Below, one piece after another: positions 54,581-64,000 of a DNA stretch of 64,000 nucleotides. Both the position numbers and the translations under genes were made by a program. Under the pieces are notes generated by a model that did not search any database, was not told where the DNA came from, and worked only from the letters and a program-made list of their open reading frames with translations. Within the stretch, counting starts at the first letter, position 1; every line of letters starts with the position of its first letter. Location of the stretch: the NCBI RefSeq assembly GCF_002632485.1, contig NZ_NIBU01000007.1:1-64000 (forward strand), read 5' to 3'. This stretch comes from Xenorhabdus innexi (GTDB taxonomy: Bacteria; Pseudomonadota; Gammaproteobacteria; Enterobacterales; Enterobacteriaceae).

Positions 54581-55240
54581 TCAAAAACCTAAACTATCCA
54601 GTAAATCATCAACCTGTTCCTGGTTGGCGATAACGCCAACCCCGCCGTGATTGACCTGCGGGCCATTAAGAAGACTGTCGTTTTCTTTTTTCGTTTTGGC
54701 CATCTGATCAGATGGTATATTTTCCATTAATACCATAACCAGTTGTTTTTCCAGTTCCTGAATGACTTCCATCATCCGTTTGATTACCTGCCCGGTGAGA
54801 TCCTGAAAGTCCTGTGCCATCATAATCTCAAGTAATTGGGCATTGGTAAATGCAGCATGTTCCGGCACAAGACTGAGATAATTTCTCGTGTCTGTAACCA
54901 GAGAACGTGCACCAGCCAGCTCTAAATCAGTCGGGTTTGCAAACCACTCATCCCAGCGCTGTGTCAGGGATTTCGCCGAAGCTTCTAATTCATTCTGGCG
55001 GGGCTGAGCCACTTCAACACAATTCAGCACTCTTTCTGCTGCCTGTGCCGTCATTTGGACAACGTAATTCAATCGCTCCCTCGCATCAGGGATCGCCTCA
55101 GCCGCCTGAGCTATGGTTTGATCCAATCCCAGTTCACGCAGACTATCACGCAGCATTCTTGTTAACTGCCCGATACGACTGATTATTTCACTGGTTGTAA
55201 TCGCCTCATCTCTTCTAGGCATGACTGGATTTTCACTCAT
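54581..55240 (-). CDS. cheZ: CheY-P phosphatase CheZ
   Basis: 219 residues (E. coli 214). CheZ dephosphorylates CheY-P. The long helical hairpin contains the catalytic [14 protein letters not shown] (the Asp/Gln pair), and the C-terminal CheY-binding helix is [13 protein letters not shown]. Last gene of the minus-strand chemotaxis operon, 9 bp after cheY. Confidence 0.97.
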   Translation of the reverse strand: MSENPVMPRRDEAITTSEIISRIGQLTRMLRDSLRELGLDQTIAQAAEAIPDARERLNYVVQMTAQAAERVLNCVEVAQPRQNELEASAKSLTQRWDEWFANPTDLELAGARSLVTDTRNYLSLVPEHAAFTNAQLLEIMMAQDFQDLTGQVIKRMMEVIQELEKQLVMVLMENIPSDQMAKTKKENDSLLNGPQVNHGGVGVIANQEQVDDLLDSLGF

Positions 55241-55249
55241 TTTGTCTCC

Positions 55250-55639
55250 TTAGAGCCCCAATTTCTCAAATATTTTGTTGAGCTTTTCTTCCAAAATTGC
55301 CGCCGTAAACGGTTTTACAACATAACCACTGGCTCCGGCCTGTGCCGCTGCAATGATGTTTTCTTTCTTGGCTTCTGCCGTCACCATCAGAACCGGCAAA
55401 GCAGACAATTGGCTGTCACTGCGAATTGTTTTCAGTAATTCAAGGCCATCGATGTTAGGCATGTTCCAGTCAGAAATCACAAAATCAAATTCAGCCGTCC
55501 GAAGTTTTGTCAGGGCTTCTGCTCCGTCCTGTGCTTCATCAACATTGTTAAATCCCAACTCTTTCAGCAAATTACGCACAATACGACGCATGGTTGAAAA
55601 GTCATCAACTACCAGAAATCTTAAATCCTTACTTGCCAT
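55250..55639 (-). CDS. cheY: Chemotaxis response regulator CheY
   Basis: 129 residues. CheY-P binds FliM and reverses rotation. The acceptor D57 ([12 protein letters not shown]), D12/D13, T87 and K109 are all in place at E. coli numbering. Confidence 0.98.
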   Translation of the reverse strand: MASKDLRFLVVDDFSTMRRIVRNLLKELGFNNVDEAQDGAEALTKLRTAEFDFVISDWNMPNIDGLELLKTIRSDSQLSALPVLMVTAEAKKENIIAAAQAGASGYVVKPFTAAILEEKLNKIFEKLGL

Positions 55640-55754
55640 AAAAACTCCTTGAAATTTTGTTCATCCGACAGCATCGTGCTGTAAAGGTTAACACTCAATC
55701 TTCCCTTTATCTTTCAGGCTACTATCCTGTAATCTGAAGTCCATCAGGCATAAT

Positions 55755-55842
55755 TATACCCTTCGTCTTTCAAGCTACCTCTTTGTTGGCTGGGTTCATT
55801 CCCTTGCCACCGAGATGTGGCTTGAAATTCATTGGGTATATG
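55755..55842. repeat. Internally deleted ERIC between cheB and cheY
   Basis: 88 bp with both ERIC ends (TATACCCTTCGTCTTTCAAG and CTTGAAATTCATTGGGTATA) but without the ~40-bp central hairpin. Deleted ERIC forms of this kind are known. It sits inside the operon, 22 bp from the cheB stop. Confidence 0.85.
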
Positions 55843-55863
55843 ACTCAATGCAATCAGCTTCGA

Positions 55864-56916
55864 CTAAATCCGAACCGATTGCACGGTACTGATTTTAGCC
55901 AGCATCGTTCTGCTGAGTTTTTGCAGATCCATCACTTCATCGACAGCTCCCAGCTGGATTGCCGCCCGTGGCATACCAAAAACCACACAGCTTGCTTCAT
56001 TTTGTGCCAGTGTATAAGCTCCCGCTTTTTTCATTTCCAATAACCCCGCAGCACCATCGCTCCCCATGCCGGTCAGAATAACGCCCACCGCATTACGCCC
56101 TGCATATTTGGCGACAGAGCGGAACAGCACATCGACGGAAGGGCGATGGCGGTTAACCGGCAGAGCACTGCTGGTCATAATCTGATAGTTTGCACCGCTG
56201 CGACACAGTTCCATGTGGCGGTCTCCCGGCGCAATATAAGCATGGCCCGGCAGAACCCGTTCACCATCTTCTGCCTCTTTGACGGTAATCTGGCTCAGTT
56301 TATTGAGCCGCTCTGCAAATGAACGGGTAAAACCCGATGGCATATGTTGGGTAATAAGTAACGCCGGGCTGGTAACAGGCAGAGGTTGTAACAGATTTTT
56401 AATGGCTTCAGTACCTCCGGTAGAGGCACCGACAGCGATCAACTTCTCACTGGATAAAAGGGGTTTAAAATTCAGTAGAGCCTCAGCTTCCTGCGCGGAT
56501 TTTATCCTGCTGACTTTGGCCTGCGCCGCTACTCTGATTTTCTCAGCAATCAGCTCGCTATAGGCCAGCATTCCTTCACGAATTCCCAACTGCGGCTTGG
56601 TCACAAAATCCACCGCACCCAATTCCAGAGCTTTTAAGGTAATTTCCGACCCTTTTCCTGTCAGAGAAGAAACCATCACAACAGGCATAGGGCGTAACCG
56701 CATGAGTTTTTCAAGAAAATCAATTCCATCCATCCGTGGCATTTCGACATCCAATGTCAGTACCTGCGGGTTATGCTTTTTGATTAAATCGCGGGCAACA
56801 TAGGGATCAGGCGCACAATCCACGACCTCCATGTCAGGATGGCTATTGATAATTTCCCGCATGATTTGGCGCATCAGCGCCGAATCATCCACACAAAGAA
56901 CTGTTATTTTATTCAT
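55864..56916 (-). CDS. cheB: Chemotaxis glutamate methylesterase/deamidase CheB
   Basis: 350 residues (E. coli 349). The N-terminal receiver has D56 in [11 protein letters not shown]. The C-terminal esterase domain carries the catalytic Ser in [13 protein letters not shown], His in [10 protein letters not shown] and Asp in [10 protein letters not shown]. CheB-P removes methyl groups from receptors. It starts within the last codons of cheR (8-bp overlap). Confidence 0.97.
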   Translation of the reverse strand: MNKITVLCVDDSALMRQIMREIINSHPDMEVVDCAPDPYVARDLIKKHNPQVLTLDVEMPRMDGIDFLEKLMRLRPMPVVMVSSLTGKGSEITLKALELGAVDFVTKPQLGIREGMLAYSELIAEKIRVAAQAKVSRIKSAQEAEALLNFKPLLSSEKLIAVGASTGGTEAIKNLLQPLPVTSPALLITQHMPSGFTRSFAERLNKLSQITVKEAEDGERVLPGHAYIAPGDRHMELCRSGANYQIMTSSALPVNRHRPSVDVLFRSVAKYAGRNAVGVILTGMGSDGAAGLLEMKKAGAYTLAQNEASCVVFGMPRAAIQLGAVDEVMDLQKLSRTMLAKISTVQSVRI

Positions 56917-57796
56917 GACCCCTCCTTGCCTGACCTACACCGTAAACGGTCTGTCCCTGCAAGTAGAACTCCCGGCTAATTTGAGTAACGTTCTCGGAAT
57001 GCCCGGCAAAGAGCAGACCATCTGGTTTTAAGAAATTGACAAAACGGCGTAAAATTCTTTCCTGTGTTTTTTTATCAAAATAAATCATCACATTACGACA
57101 GAAAATTGCATCAAATTTACCTTCAAGTGCCCACTCAGAGTCCAGTAAATTCAGATGCTGAAAGCTGACTATTTCAGCAAGCACCGGACGAACTCTGGCA
57201 TATCCTTCATAAAGACCAACGCCTTTAAAAAAGTATTTTTTTTTCTGGCTTTCACTCAGATGCTGTAGCTCATCTAACCGATAAACCCCTTGACGGGCTT
57301 TTTCCAGCACCTGAGTATCAATATCACTGCCAATAATTTTTATCCGGCTTGAACGATGCCCTAATACATCACATAACGTCATGGCTATGGAGTATGGCTC
57401 TTCTCCTGTTGAAGCGGCTGCACTCCAGACCCGGAAAGTCCCGCCAGTTTTTTTACCTGCATGAGCCGCAAGAATCGGAAAATGATGAGCTTCCCTGAAA
57501 AATGCAGTGAGGTTCGTCGTCAGTGCATTGACAAAGAGTTCCCATTCGCTGCTATAACTGTTCTGCTCCAGAATCGCCAGATATTGCCCGAAATCATTAA
57601 ACCCCAGAACACGCAATCGCCTGACCAGACGGTTATAAACCATCTCTCGTTTATTTTTTGCCAGCACAATACCGGCCCGTTGGTAAATAAACTGACAGAT
57701 GCGCTCAAAATGCGCATCCGACAATGTATACCGCTGAAACATAAAGTTCAGCGGTACAGTAGCTTCAGTATTTGAAGCTGTTAAATTGGATTTCAT
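56909..57796 (-). CDS. cheR: Chemotaxis protein methyltransferase CheR
   Basis: 295 residues (E. coli 286). CheR methylates receptor glutamates using SAM. The N-terminal helical domain ([21 protein letters not shown]) is followed by the SAM-binding [18 protein letters not shown] and [20 protein letters not shown] site precedes the ATG. It follows the second receptor by 6 bp. Confidence 0.97.
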   Translation of the reverse strand: MKSNLTASNTEATVPLNFMFQRYTLSDAHFERICQFIYQRAGIVLAKNKREMVYNRLVRRLRVLGFNDFGQYLAILEQNSYSSEWELFVNALTTNLTAFFREAHHFPILAAHAGKKTGGTFRVWSAAASTGEEPYSIAMTLCDVLGHRSSRIKIIGSDIDTQVLEKARQGVYRLDELQHLSESQKKKYFFKGVGLYEGYARVRPVLAEIVSFQHLNLLDSEWALEGKFDAIFCRNVMIYFDKKTQERILRRFVNFLKPDGLLFAGHSENVTQISREFYLQGQTVYGVGQARRGHE

Positions 57797-57802
57797 CTGA
57801 CC

Positions 57803-59434
57803 TCAGCGTACTCGATTTACAGCATACTCATCGGTCATTTTTGAGGCAGTATATCCCGGATAATCGTTCTCATATTCTGACGTTTTTGGCAGTTCAAACT
57901 GAGCAACCGTTCTCACCAATGTATCGGCTTTATCTTCCAGTGCAGATGCGGCAGCGGCGGATTGTTCCACCAATGCGGCGTTTTGCTGAGTGACCTGATC
58001 CATCTGGCTGACAGCCTGAGCCACCTGATGAATACCGCGACTCTGTTCATCGGAAGCCGCCGCAATTTCAGTCATCAGATCAGTCACCTGATTGACCGAC
58101 CTGACCAGCTCATCCATGGTTTGTCCTGCATGATTCACCAGTTCTGACCCCTGATTAACGCGGTGGACAGACTCATCAATCAATATTTTGATCTCTTTTG
58201 CGGCTTCTGCACTGCGCTGCGCCAGATCACGGACTTCCCCGGCAACAACAGAGAACCCTCTGCCCTGTTCACCGGCTCGCGCGGCTTCAACCGCTGCATT
58301 CAGCGCCAGAATATTGGTCTGGAACGCGATACCGTCAATCACGCTGATAATTGCACTGATTTTCTTCGAACTATTGGCAATTTCATCCATTGTCGCAACA
58401 ACACTGCTGGTCTGTTCTCCGCCTTTGGTTGCTGTCTGAGAAGCAGCAACCGCAAGAGCACTGGCCTGACGGGCATGTTCTGCGTTCTGTTTAACTGTTA
58501 CGGTAAGCTGCTCCATACTGGCTGCCGTTTCTTCCAGAGATGCGGCCTGCTCTTCAGTACGTGAGGATAAATCGGTATTACCCTGCGTAATTTCCTGAAT
58601 GCCGACATACATTTGGTTGGTATTATCCCGGACGGATGAGATGGATTTAATCAGCGATCTCTGCATGTCACGCAGTTTTTTGAATATATCGCCGATTTCA
58701 TCATTGGTGGTAACTGCCACTTCTTTATCCAGTCGCCCTTCAGCCACATCCTGAAAACAGGCTCTCATATTGGCAAACGGCCGGAGAAGATTACGTTTCA
58801 GCCACCAGTGAGCGGCAGAAGCGACAACAAATACCATCAGGATGGAAGCGAAAAACATGGTCACTGCAATTCTGTAATAGAACTCTGCATTATCTACTGT
58901 CTCCTTAATATTCTTGTTGAGGTACTGCATATAATTTTTATAGGCAAGTTCCATTCTGAGCTGATATTCTTCTGTCGGCTGATCAAGAAAAGCCTGAAAA
59001 TCCCCGCCATAGAGAAAATCTTTCATCTCTTTCAGGGCATTGAAATAGTCCTGATAAGCACGATCAAGTTCAGTTAACAGTGCATCTCTTTTCTCATTGT
59101 TTCCCACCTGACGCAGGTAGATAAATTCGGAAAAACCTTTTTCTGCTTCAGTTAATGAACTTTTGAGTAATGATTCCATTGCATCAATTTGTTCTTTCGG
59201 TTGCCCGACTTTCTGAGCAATGGCGATTTTGTTCAGTGTGTTACGCGTTTGTAATAGTGCAGTCCAACTCCTACCCAGACTATCCCTGCGCTGAGTTCCC
59301 AAATCAATTCTTTCGATATACGACTGATCTGTATAAATAATTCCCAGCGATAAGCCACTGGAAATTATTTGCATAACACAAAACATCATCAGTAATAGAT
59401 ACAAACTGGTTGATATGCGAAGCCTGCCTAACAT
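57803..59434 (-). CDS. Methyl-accepting chemotaxis protein (Tsr-like, no NWETF tail)
   Basis: 543 residues with two membrane segments (about 8-30 and 190-212), a four-helix periplasmic sensor, HAMP and a signalling domain with the invariant tip [24 protein letters not shown]. The sensor motif [15 protein letters not shown] resembles the amino-acid ligand helix of Tsr/Tar. The C-terminus ends DEYAVNRVR and lacks the NWETF peptide that tethers CheR/CheB, so it probably depends on the other receptor for adaptation. GAGGTGATT lies before the start. Ligand not determined. Confidence 0.93.
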   Translation of the reverse strand: MLGRLRISTSLYLLLMMFCVMQIISSGLSLGIIYTDQSYIERIDLGTQRRDSLGRSWTALLQTRNTLNKIAIAQKVGQPKEQIDAMESLLKSSLTEAEKGFSEFIYLRQVGNNEKRDALLTELDRAYQDYFNALKEMKDFLYGGDFQAFLDQPTEEYQLRMELAYKNYMQYLNKNIKETVDNAEFYYRIAVTMFFASILMVFVVASAAHWWLKRNLLRPFANMRACFQDVAEGRLDKEVAVTTNDEIGDIFKKLRDMQRSLIKSISSVRDNTNQMYVGIQEITQGNTDLSSRTEEQAASLEETAASMEQLTVTVKQNAEHARQASALAVAASQTATKGGEQTSSVVATMDEIANSSKKISAIISVIDGIAFQTNILALNAAVEAARAGEQGRGFSVVAGEVRDLAQRSAEAAKEIKILIDESVHRVNQGSELVNHAGQTMDELVRSVNQVTDLMTEIAAASDEQSRGIHQVAQAVSQMDQVTQQNAALVEQSAAAASALEDKADTLVRTVAQFELPKTSEYENDYPGYTASKMTDEYAVNRVR

Positions 59435-59450
59435 GTAATCACCTCGTTGA

Positions 59451-59471
59451 ACGGCTGCATAAAGCAGCCGT
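59451..59471 (-). other. Intercistronic hairpin between the two receptor genes
   Basis: ACGGCTGC-ATAAA-GCAGCCGT is a perfect 8-bp stem in the 56-bp gap, with no T run. It may stabilise the 3' end of the upstream receptor message. Confidence 0.5.
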
Positions 59472-59490
59472 AGTTATCGCTATTATTTTT

Positions 59491-61194
59491 TTAGAATGTT
59501 TCCCAATTGGATGGGTCTTCCACATCACTGCCTTTCTTCAGTGCGGGAGGATTCGTTTTATTAGCTGGAGGAGTCGGCGATTTTATCGTCGATAAAACTT
59601 CATGTTTTCTTCTTTCAGGCAGCTTCCTTTCTGCCTGCTCCGGTAGCTGAAATAGTGCTACTGCTTTGGTCAGGATCATGGCCTGCTCTTCCAGAGCTGC
59701 TGCGGCTGCCGCAGACTGTTCGACCAGTGAGGCGTTCTGCTGTGTCACTCTGTCCATTTCAGAGATAGCAACGCCGACCTGAGTGATTCCCCTGCTCTGC
59801 TCATCAGAAGCTGAGGCAATTTCGCCCATGATATCCGTCACGCGGGTAACAGAATTGACAATTTTGTTCATTGTCTCACCCGCACTTTCCACCAGCTCAG
59901 AACCGGTATCAGTACGGCTGACAGAGTCTTCAATCAGTGATTTGATCTCTTTTGCAGCTTCTGCACTACGCTGAGCCAGATTGCGGACTTCTCCGGCAAC
60001 CACAGCAAAACCGCGTCCGTGCTCACCGGCACGGGCGGCTTCTACCGCTGCGTTAAGCGCCAGAATATTGGTCTGGAATGCGATGGCATCAATCACACCG
60101 GTGATATCTGAAATTTTACGGGAACTGTCGGCAATATCGTGCATAGTCTGTACAACATTCGCCACCACTTTGCCACCCTGACGGGCAATTTCAGAGGCAT
60201 TATCAGCAAGGTTACTGGCCTGACGGGCATTATCAGCATTCTGTTTTACTGTGGCGGTTAGTTCTTCCATGCTGGCTGCGGTTTCTTCCAATGAAGCAAC
60301 CTGTTGCTCAGTACGGGCAGAAAGATCGTTGTTACCCGCAGCAATTTCGCTGGTACCGGTATAGATAGTTTCAGTACTGTGGTGAACACTTCTGACTGTG
60401 TTGATCAGCTCTTCCTGCATATGCCTCAGACCCACTGACAACATCCCCATTTCATTCGTACCGGAGACATCAATAGTTCTGGTCAAATCACCTCTTGAGA
60501 AGGCTTTAATCGAATCCAGCAATTTATTCAGTGGATCAATCAATGCTTTGCGTAAACCAATCCAGCTGACTGTCATGACTGCAATGAGCAGAACAAAGAC
60601 GAAAATCAGGCTAAACATGATATTACGGTAGGCTATATCAGCTTCATCAGATAAGTACTGATACAGTTTTTCATTTTGATCCAGATAAAAGAGATATTCA
60701 GTATCAAACGCGTTCTGATACATGGTGGTCGGCTGGTTAAAAAATTCTTTAAACTCTTTTTTTTCCAGCATAACATCCAACTCTTTCAGTGCATTGAGGT
60801 AGGCGTAATGGGTTTGTTTTAAACGCTGCATACGCTCTGGATCGCGCATGTCCATGCTGGGAAATTGCTCATACTGTTGGAAACGGCGTTCCGCACGGGC
60901 AATGTTGACTTTCGCTTCTGCCAGCACTTCATCAATCTTGTAGTCGCTCTCACCACCATTTAGTTGCATGATGTAGATGATGCCAACGCGGTTCAGGTTA
61001 TTACGCGCCTGCAACAGGTTGATCCAGCTTTCATCGAGTAATTTTTGCCGCTGCCGCAGTTCATCCAGCGTATCAAACGCTTTGGTATCATTCTTTAACG
61101 CATTAAAGAACAGTCCTCCGGAAATAAATTGCAGAGCACCAAATAAGATGATGACTGAGATTAGACCCGTCACTATTTTCATTCGGTTAAACAT
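59491..61194 (-). CDS. Methyl-accepting chemotaxis protein (Tsr-like, with NWETF tail)
   Basis: 567 residues. Membrane segments lie at about 7-28 and 190-212. The periplasmic motif [17 protein letters not shown] closely follows the serine-receptor helix of E. coli Tsr ([17 protein letters not shown]), so serine or another amino acid is a likely ligand. HAMP, the [24 protein letters not shown] tip and methylation helices are present. It ends exactly in NWETF, the CheR/CheB docking pentapeptide of high-abundance receptors. It is first in the operon segment behind a sigma-28 promoter, with an AAGGGA site. Confidence 0.95.
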   Translation of the reverse strand: MFNRMKIVTGLISVIILFGALQFISGGLFFNALKNDTKAFDTLDELRQRQKLLDESWINLLQARNNLNRVGIIYIMQLNGGESDYKIDEVLAEAKVNIARAERRFQQYEQFPSMDMRDPERMQRLKQTHYAYLNALKELDVMLEKKEFKEFFNQPTTMYQNAFDTEYLFYLDQNEKLYQYLSDEADIAYRNIMFSLIFVFVLLIAVMTVSWIGLRKALIDPLNKLLDSIKAFSRGDLTRTIDVSGTNEMGMLSVGLRHMQEELINTVRSVHHSTETIYTGTSEIAAGNNDLSARTEQQVASLEETAASMEELTATVKQNADNARQASNLADNASEIARQGGKVVANVVQTMHDIADSSRKISDITGVIDAIAFQTNILALNAAVEAARAGEHGRGFAVVAGEVRNLAQRSAEAAKEIKSLIEDSVSRTDTGSELVESAGETMNKIVNSVTRVTDIMGEIASASDEQSRGITQVGVAISEMDRVTQQNASLVEQSAAAAAALEEQAMILTKAVALFQLPEQAERKLPERRKHEVLSTIKSPTPPANKTNPPALKKGSDVEDPSNWETF

Positions 61195-61228
61195 GACTTC
61201 CCTTTTGTAATAAATTGCTATGCCAGTG

Positions 61229-61255
61229 TTATCGGCATCCTTAAAGGGAACTTTA
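61229..61255 (-). promoter_or_regulatory. Sigma-28 (FliA) promoter of the receptor-cheRBYZ segment
   Basis: On the minus strand TAAAGTTC (-35) and GCCGATAA (-10) are separated by exactly 11 bp, matching the FliA consensus TAAAGTTT-N11-GCCGATAA at 15 of 16 positions. The start codon of the first receptor is ~35 bp downstream of the -10. Confidence 0.92.
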
Positions 61256-61359
61256 CGCGTAATACAAAAAATTGAGTTTTTACTGCATTTTTTTGATCTG
61301 CAACAAAACCGGGCTGCCTTTTCATGCTGTTTTTACGCGATGTGCTTAAACATCATGAA

Positions 61360-61381
61360 CGCTCTTAATTGATAAAGAGCG
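61360..61381 (-). other. Hairpin downstream of cheW
   Basis: CGCTCTTaattgatAAAGAGCG forms a 7-bp stem 15 bp after the cheW stop. Without a T run it is a weak terminator at most, perhaps allowing partial read-through into the receptor genes. Confidence 0.5.
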
Positions 61382-61395
61382 GCAGCCCTGAAATA

Positions 61396-61893
61396 TCACT
61401 CTTTGGCGACAGAATCCACCAACGCCATCTCCTCACTGTTCAGCAGTTTTTCGATATCCACCAGAATCAACATACGCTCTTCAATGGAGCCAAGACCGGT
61501 CAGATATTCGGTTGAGAGTGTGACAGCAAATTCCGGGGCAGGACAAATTTGATCGTCTTTCAGAGAAAGTACATCTGATACTCCATCAACAACAATTCCT
61601 ACAACGCGGCTAAGCAGATTCAGAATGATGACCACGGTGTTCTCATTGTAAGTCACATCTTCCTGAGAAAATTTAATCCGCAGGTCGATAATCGGTACAA
61701 TCACACCGCGCAGGTTAGTGATCCCTTTTATAAAAGCAGGCGTGTTGGCAATGCGGGTGACATGATCATAACCACGGATTTCCTGCACTTTCAGTATTTC
61801 AATTCCATACTCTTCATCACCCAGAGTGAAAACCAGATATTCCTTTCCGGCTGTTTCTCCTGATAATTTACTGAATTCGTCGATGGCTGACAT
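61396..61893 (-). CDS. cheW: Chemotaxis coupling protein CheW
   Basis: 165 residues (E. coli 167). CheW links CheA to receptors. Conserved segments are [38 protein letters not shown] and [17 protein letters not shown] precedes the ATG. It is separated from cheA by an unusually long ~196-bp gap holding an ERIC. Confidence 0.97.
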   Translation of the reverse strand: MSAIDEFSKLSGETAGKEYLVFTLGDEEYGIEILKVQEIRGYDHVTRIANTPAFIKGITNLRGVIVPIIDLRIKFSQEDVTYNENTVVIILNLLSRVVGIVVDGVSDVLSLKDDQICPAPEFAVTLSTEYLTGLGSIEERMLILVDIEKLLNSEEMALVDSVAKE

Positions 61894-61936
61894 TGTGTTA
61901 CCTTTCTATTGTGTGTGACTTGAAATCTATTGGATC

Positions 61937-62064
61937 TATACCCGTCGTCTTTCAAGTTGCCTCTTTGTTGGCTGCGCTCATTCGCCCCAGTCACATAGTT
62001 ATCTATGCTCCCGGGGACTCATTTCCTTGCCGCCGTGACGCATCTTGAAATCCATAGTGTATAT
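61937..62064. repeat. ERIC element between cheA and cheW
   Basis: A 128-bp full-length ERIC: TATACCCGTCGTCTTTCAAG at one end, the CCCCAGTCACATAG and CTATGCTCCCGGGG core, and CATCTTGAAATCCATAGTG at the other. A shorter echo of the ERIC end (CTTGAAATCTATTGG) directly precedes it at about 61920-61935, suggesting a nested or earlier insertion. Confidence 0.92.
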
Positions 62065-62089
62065 ATTCCTTAGGAATGACAAAAAAGGG

Positions 62090-64000
62090 TTATTTTTTGT
62101 TTGAAATTTCTGCCTTACGCACGGCCAACTGCTCATGGTTAAGTTTCTGCAAAGCAGGAATATCAATGATCAGAGCAACACTGCCATCGCCCATAATTGT
62201 GGCAGCGGAAATACCCGGAACTTTGCGATAGTTGCTCTCGATATTTTTAACAACAACCTGATGCTGCCCAAGCAATTTATCGACCAGCAGTGCATAACGA
62301 CGCCCCGCACTTTGTACGATCACGGCAATACCTTTTGTCGGTGCCGTTTCTGCTCCCGGAATGTCAAATATCCGATGCAGTTCCAGTAACGGCAGATATT
62401 CACCACGTACCTGTAACAGTTTTTCATCTCCTGCCAACGGATAAATATCTTCCTCCTGCGGCTGTAATGAACTGACTACCGCACTCAGGGGCAAAATGAA
62501 GACTTCATCATTCACTTTGACAGACATACCATCCAGAATTGCCAGTGTCAGTGGCAGCAGAATACGAATGACCGTCCCCTTCCCTTCCTGAAAATTGATC
62601 TGGATCTGTCCGCCCATGTCCTGAATGTTACGTTTAACCACATCCATACCCACACCGCGACCAGAAACATCCGTGACAACTTCTGCGGTCGAAAAGCCGG
62701 GCGCGAAAATCAGCATAGCAACTTCTTCATTGCTCATGTTTTCATTGACCGTCAGTCCCTGAGACAGGGCTTTGGCCAAGATTTTCTCGCGGTTCAGTCC
62801 CGCACCATCATCAATAACTTCAATGCAGATATTACCGCCCTGATGCTCCGCAGCCAGGGTCAGATTACCTGTCTCTGACTTACCGGCAGCAAGGCGTTTT
62901 TCCGGTATTTCGATACCGTGATCAAGGCTATTGCGGACTAAATGCGTCAATGGATCAATAATCCGCTCAATCAGACTCTTATCCAGTTCGGTAGAACTAC
63001 CTATTAATGTAAGTTCTACTTTTTTGTTCAGTTTACCTGCCAGATCCCGTACCAGACGTGGATAACGACTGAATACATATTCCATCGGCATCATACGGAT
63101 GGACATAACAGATTCTTGCAAATCACGGGAATTTCGCTGCAATTGCGCCATACAACTCAGCAATTCACTGTGTTTTGTCGGCTCCAGAGCATCGCAGTGC
63201 TGTGCCAGCATAGATTGGGTGATAACTAGTTCGCCCACCAGATTGATAAGCTGATCCACTTTCTCAACAGCTACACGAATACTGGAAGACTCTACACGCT
63301 GGCGCGGAGAACCCGCCATCGGACGCGGTGCCGGGCGACCCGCTTCATTGACCTCTGCCTTTTTATTAGGATCAGCGGACTGGAGCACTGGCAATTCAGC
63401 CAATTTCTTCGCCACATCAGGTGTGGAAGCAACTGTATTAGCGGTTACTGAAGTTTCCGGCTCAGTGTCAGCCGATGTCGTGTTTTCTTCTGTTTTTGCC
63501 TCAACCTGCTGAGATTCCGCTACAGGCAAAAAAGTGATCTGCTCCGGCTCAACCACGAAACACAATACTGCGGTGATATCATCCTCTGTTGCAGATGTAA
63601 TTAAAGAAGCTTCAAGGCTGTCTGTTGTTTGCTCAATATCATAAATTTCACCAAGATGCCCCAGCTCATCTTTCATCAAAGCAACTTCACGCTCTTTCAG
63701 CCCGGATAAATGAACACGGATTCGTCCCTGTTCTGTGGCTGAAACCGGAGTCGGTATCAACAGATTTTTTTCTTGAGGTTTTTCTGCCTCTACTGGGTGT
63801 TCTTCCTGCTTTTCCTGCTTTTCCTGAATTTCTGCCTCAGGCTGAATCATTTCTTCCGTTACAGGTTCAAATTCAGGCTCAGATGTTTCAACAGAATCAA
63901 CGATATTCTGCTGCTCTTCCTGTAACTCTAATGCAAGTTGACGCAGTGTTTCGCAGATATAATTGAATGTATCTTCATCTGGCTCCTGAGAACTTTTATA
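62090..64000 (-). CDS. cheA: Chemotaxis histidine kinase CheA (partial, N-terminus off the window)
   Basis: The frame is open through the window edge; 636 residues are visible. An internal ATG at 63850 is not the start, because the preceding codons encode SQEPDEDTFNYICETLRQLA, matching E. coli CheA just after its HPt domain. Visible parts are the CheY/CheB-binding P2 domain (DDITAVLCFVVEPEQITF), an unusually long acidic Glu/Pro/Thr linker, the dimerisation domain (ESSSIRVAVEKVDQLINLVG), the ATPase domain (HLVRNSLDHGIE, DDGAGLNR, GRGVGMDVVKRNI) and the CheW-like domain (GQHQVVVKNIESNYRK). The HPt histidine lies outside. CheA phosphorylates CheY and CheB. Confidence 0.97.
   Translation of the reverse strand, partial: YKSSQEPDEDTFNYICETLRQLALELQEEQQNIVDSVETSEPEFEPVTEEMIQPEAEIQEKQEKQEEHPVEAEKPQEKNLLIPTPVSATEQGRIRVHLSGLKEREVALMKDELGHLGEIYDIEQTTDSLEASLITSATEDDITAVLCFVVEPEQITFLPVAESQQVEAKTEENTTSADTEPETSVTANTVASTPDVAKKLAELPVLQSADPNKKAEVNEAGRPAPRPMAGSPRQRVESSSIRVAVEKVDQLINLVGELVITQSMLAQHCDALEPTKHSELLSCMAQLQRNSRDLQESVMSIRMMPMEYVFSRYPRLVRDLAGKLNKKVELTLIGSSTELDKSLIERIIDPLTHLVRNSLDHGIEIPEKRLAAGKSETGNLTLAAEHQGGNICIEVIDDGAGLNREKILAKALSQGLTVNENMSNEEVAMLIFAPGFSTAEVVTDVSGRGVGMDVVKRNIQDMGGQIQINFQEGKGTVIRILLPLTLAILDGMSVKVNDEVFILPLSAVVSSLQPQEEDIYPLAGDEKLLQVRGEYLPLLELHRIFDIPGAETAPTKGIAVIVQSAGRRYALLVDKLLGQHQVVVKNIESNYRKVPGISAATIMGDGSVALIIDIPALQKLNHEQLAVRKAEISNKK

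Noticed and set aside
62090..63850. 586-residue CheA starting at an internal methionine
   Set aside because: The frame continues upstream with clear CheA sequence to the window edge, so the methionine at 63850 is internal to the P2-P3 linker region rather than a start.

Overview
The window comes from a gammaproteobacterium of the Morganellaceae, most probably Xenorhabdus (Photorhabdus is the alternative). The housekeeping proteins (NrdA/NrdB/YfaE, UbiG, GyrA, RcsC/RcsB/RcsD, the Fli and Che proteins) are close to enterobacterial ones. The DNA is moderately AT-rich, ERIC repeats are present, and a large non-ribosomal peptide synthetase (NRPS) of the style typical of these nematode symbionts is embedded in motility genes. 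Genus is inference from gene content only.

Layout. 1-6.4 kb: the end of an unidentified gene, an AmiD-type amidase, the class Ia ribonucleotide reductase operon nrdA-nrdB-yfaE with NrdR and DnaA sites upstream, and ubiG. 6.5-15.7 kb: gyrA, then the Rcs envelope-stress phosphorelay (rcsC facing rcsB-rcsD). 15.7-16.2 kb: an ERIC repeat and a tRNA-Ser(UGA)/tRNA-Thr(UGU) pair with a clear promoter. 16.1-30.2 kb: a 14.1-kb P4-type integrative island in the 3' end of tRNA-Thr. It is bounded by a 26/25-bp direct repeat and carries a tyrosine integrase, an AlpA-like regulator, a P4 alpha-type primase-helicase and an iteron array. It also carries a type VI secretion cargo (PAAR, immunity protein, nuclease toxin, small accessory protein, DUF4123 adaptor, VgrG, and a lone TssF). 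The island ends in about 1.3 kb of structured non-coding DNA, including a candidate P4/P1-style immunity RNA, and a Ner-like regulator.

30.5-42.3 kb: the flagellar export/basal-body cluster, fliE on the minus strand and fliFGHIJKLMNOPQR on the plus strand with mostly overlapping genes. 42.5-54.3 kb: one 3936-residue NRPS with order C(starter)-A-T-C/E-A-T-C-A-T-C/E-T. It ends in a module with no adenylation domain and no thioesterase, and its last ~20 codons and stop lie inside an ERIC element. 54.5-64.0 kb: on the minus strand, cheA (cut by the window edge), cheW, two chemoreceptors, cheR, cheB, cheY and cheZ. A near-perfect sigma-28 promoter precedes the first receptor, and ERIC copies interrupt the operon at cheA-cheW and cheB-cheY.

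How it fits together: fliE-R builds the export gate, MS-ring and C-ring, and the Che proteins control FliM/FliN through CheY. The NRPS sits in the convergent gap between these two motility blocks. The tRNA-Thr island brings an interbacterial weapon and its antidote on a satellite-like replicon. The most unusual items are the A-less NRPS terminus fused to an ERIC repeat, the T6SS effector module on a P4-type element, and the self-complementary RNA region upstream of the Ner-like gene.
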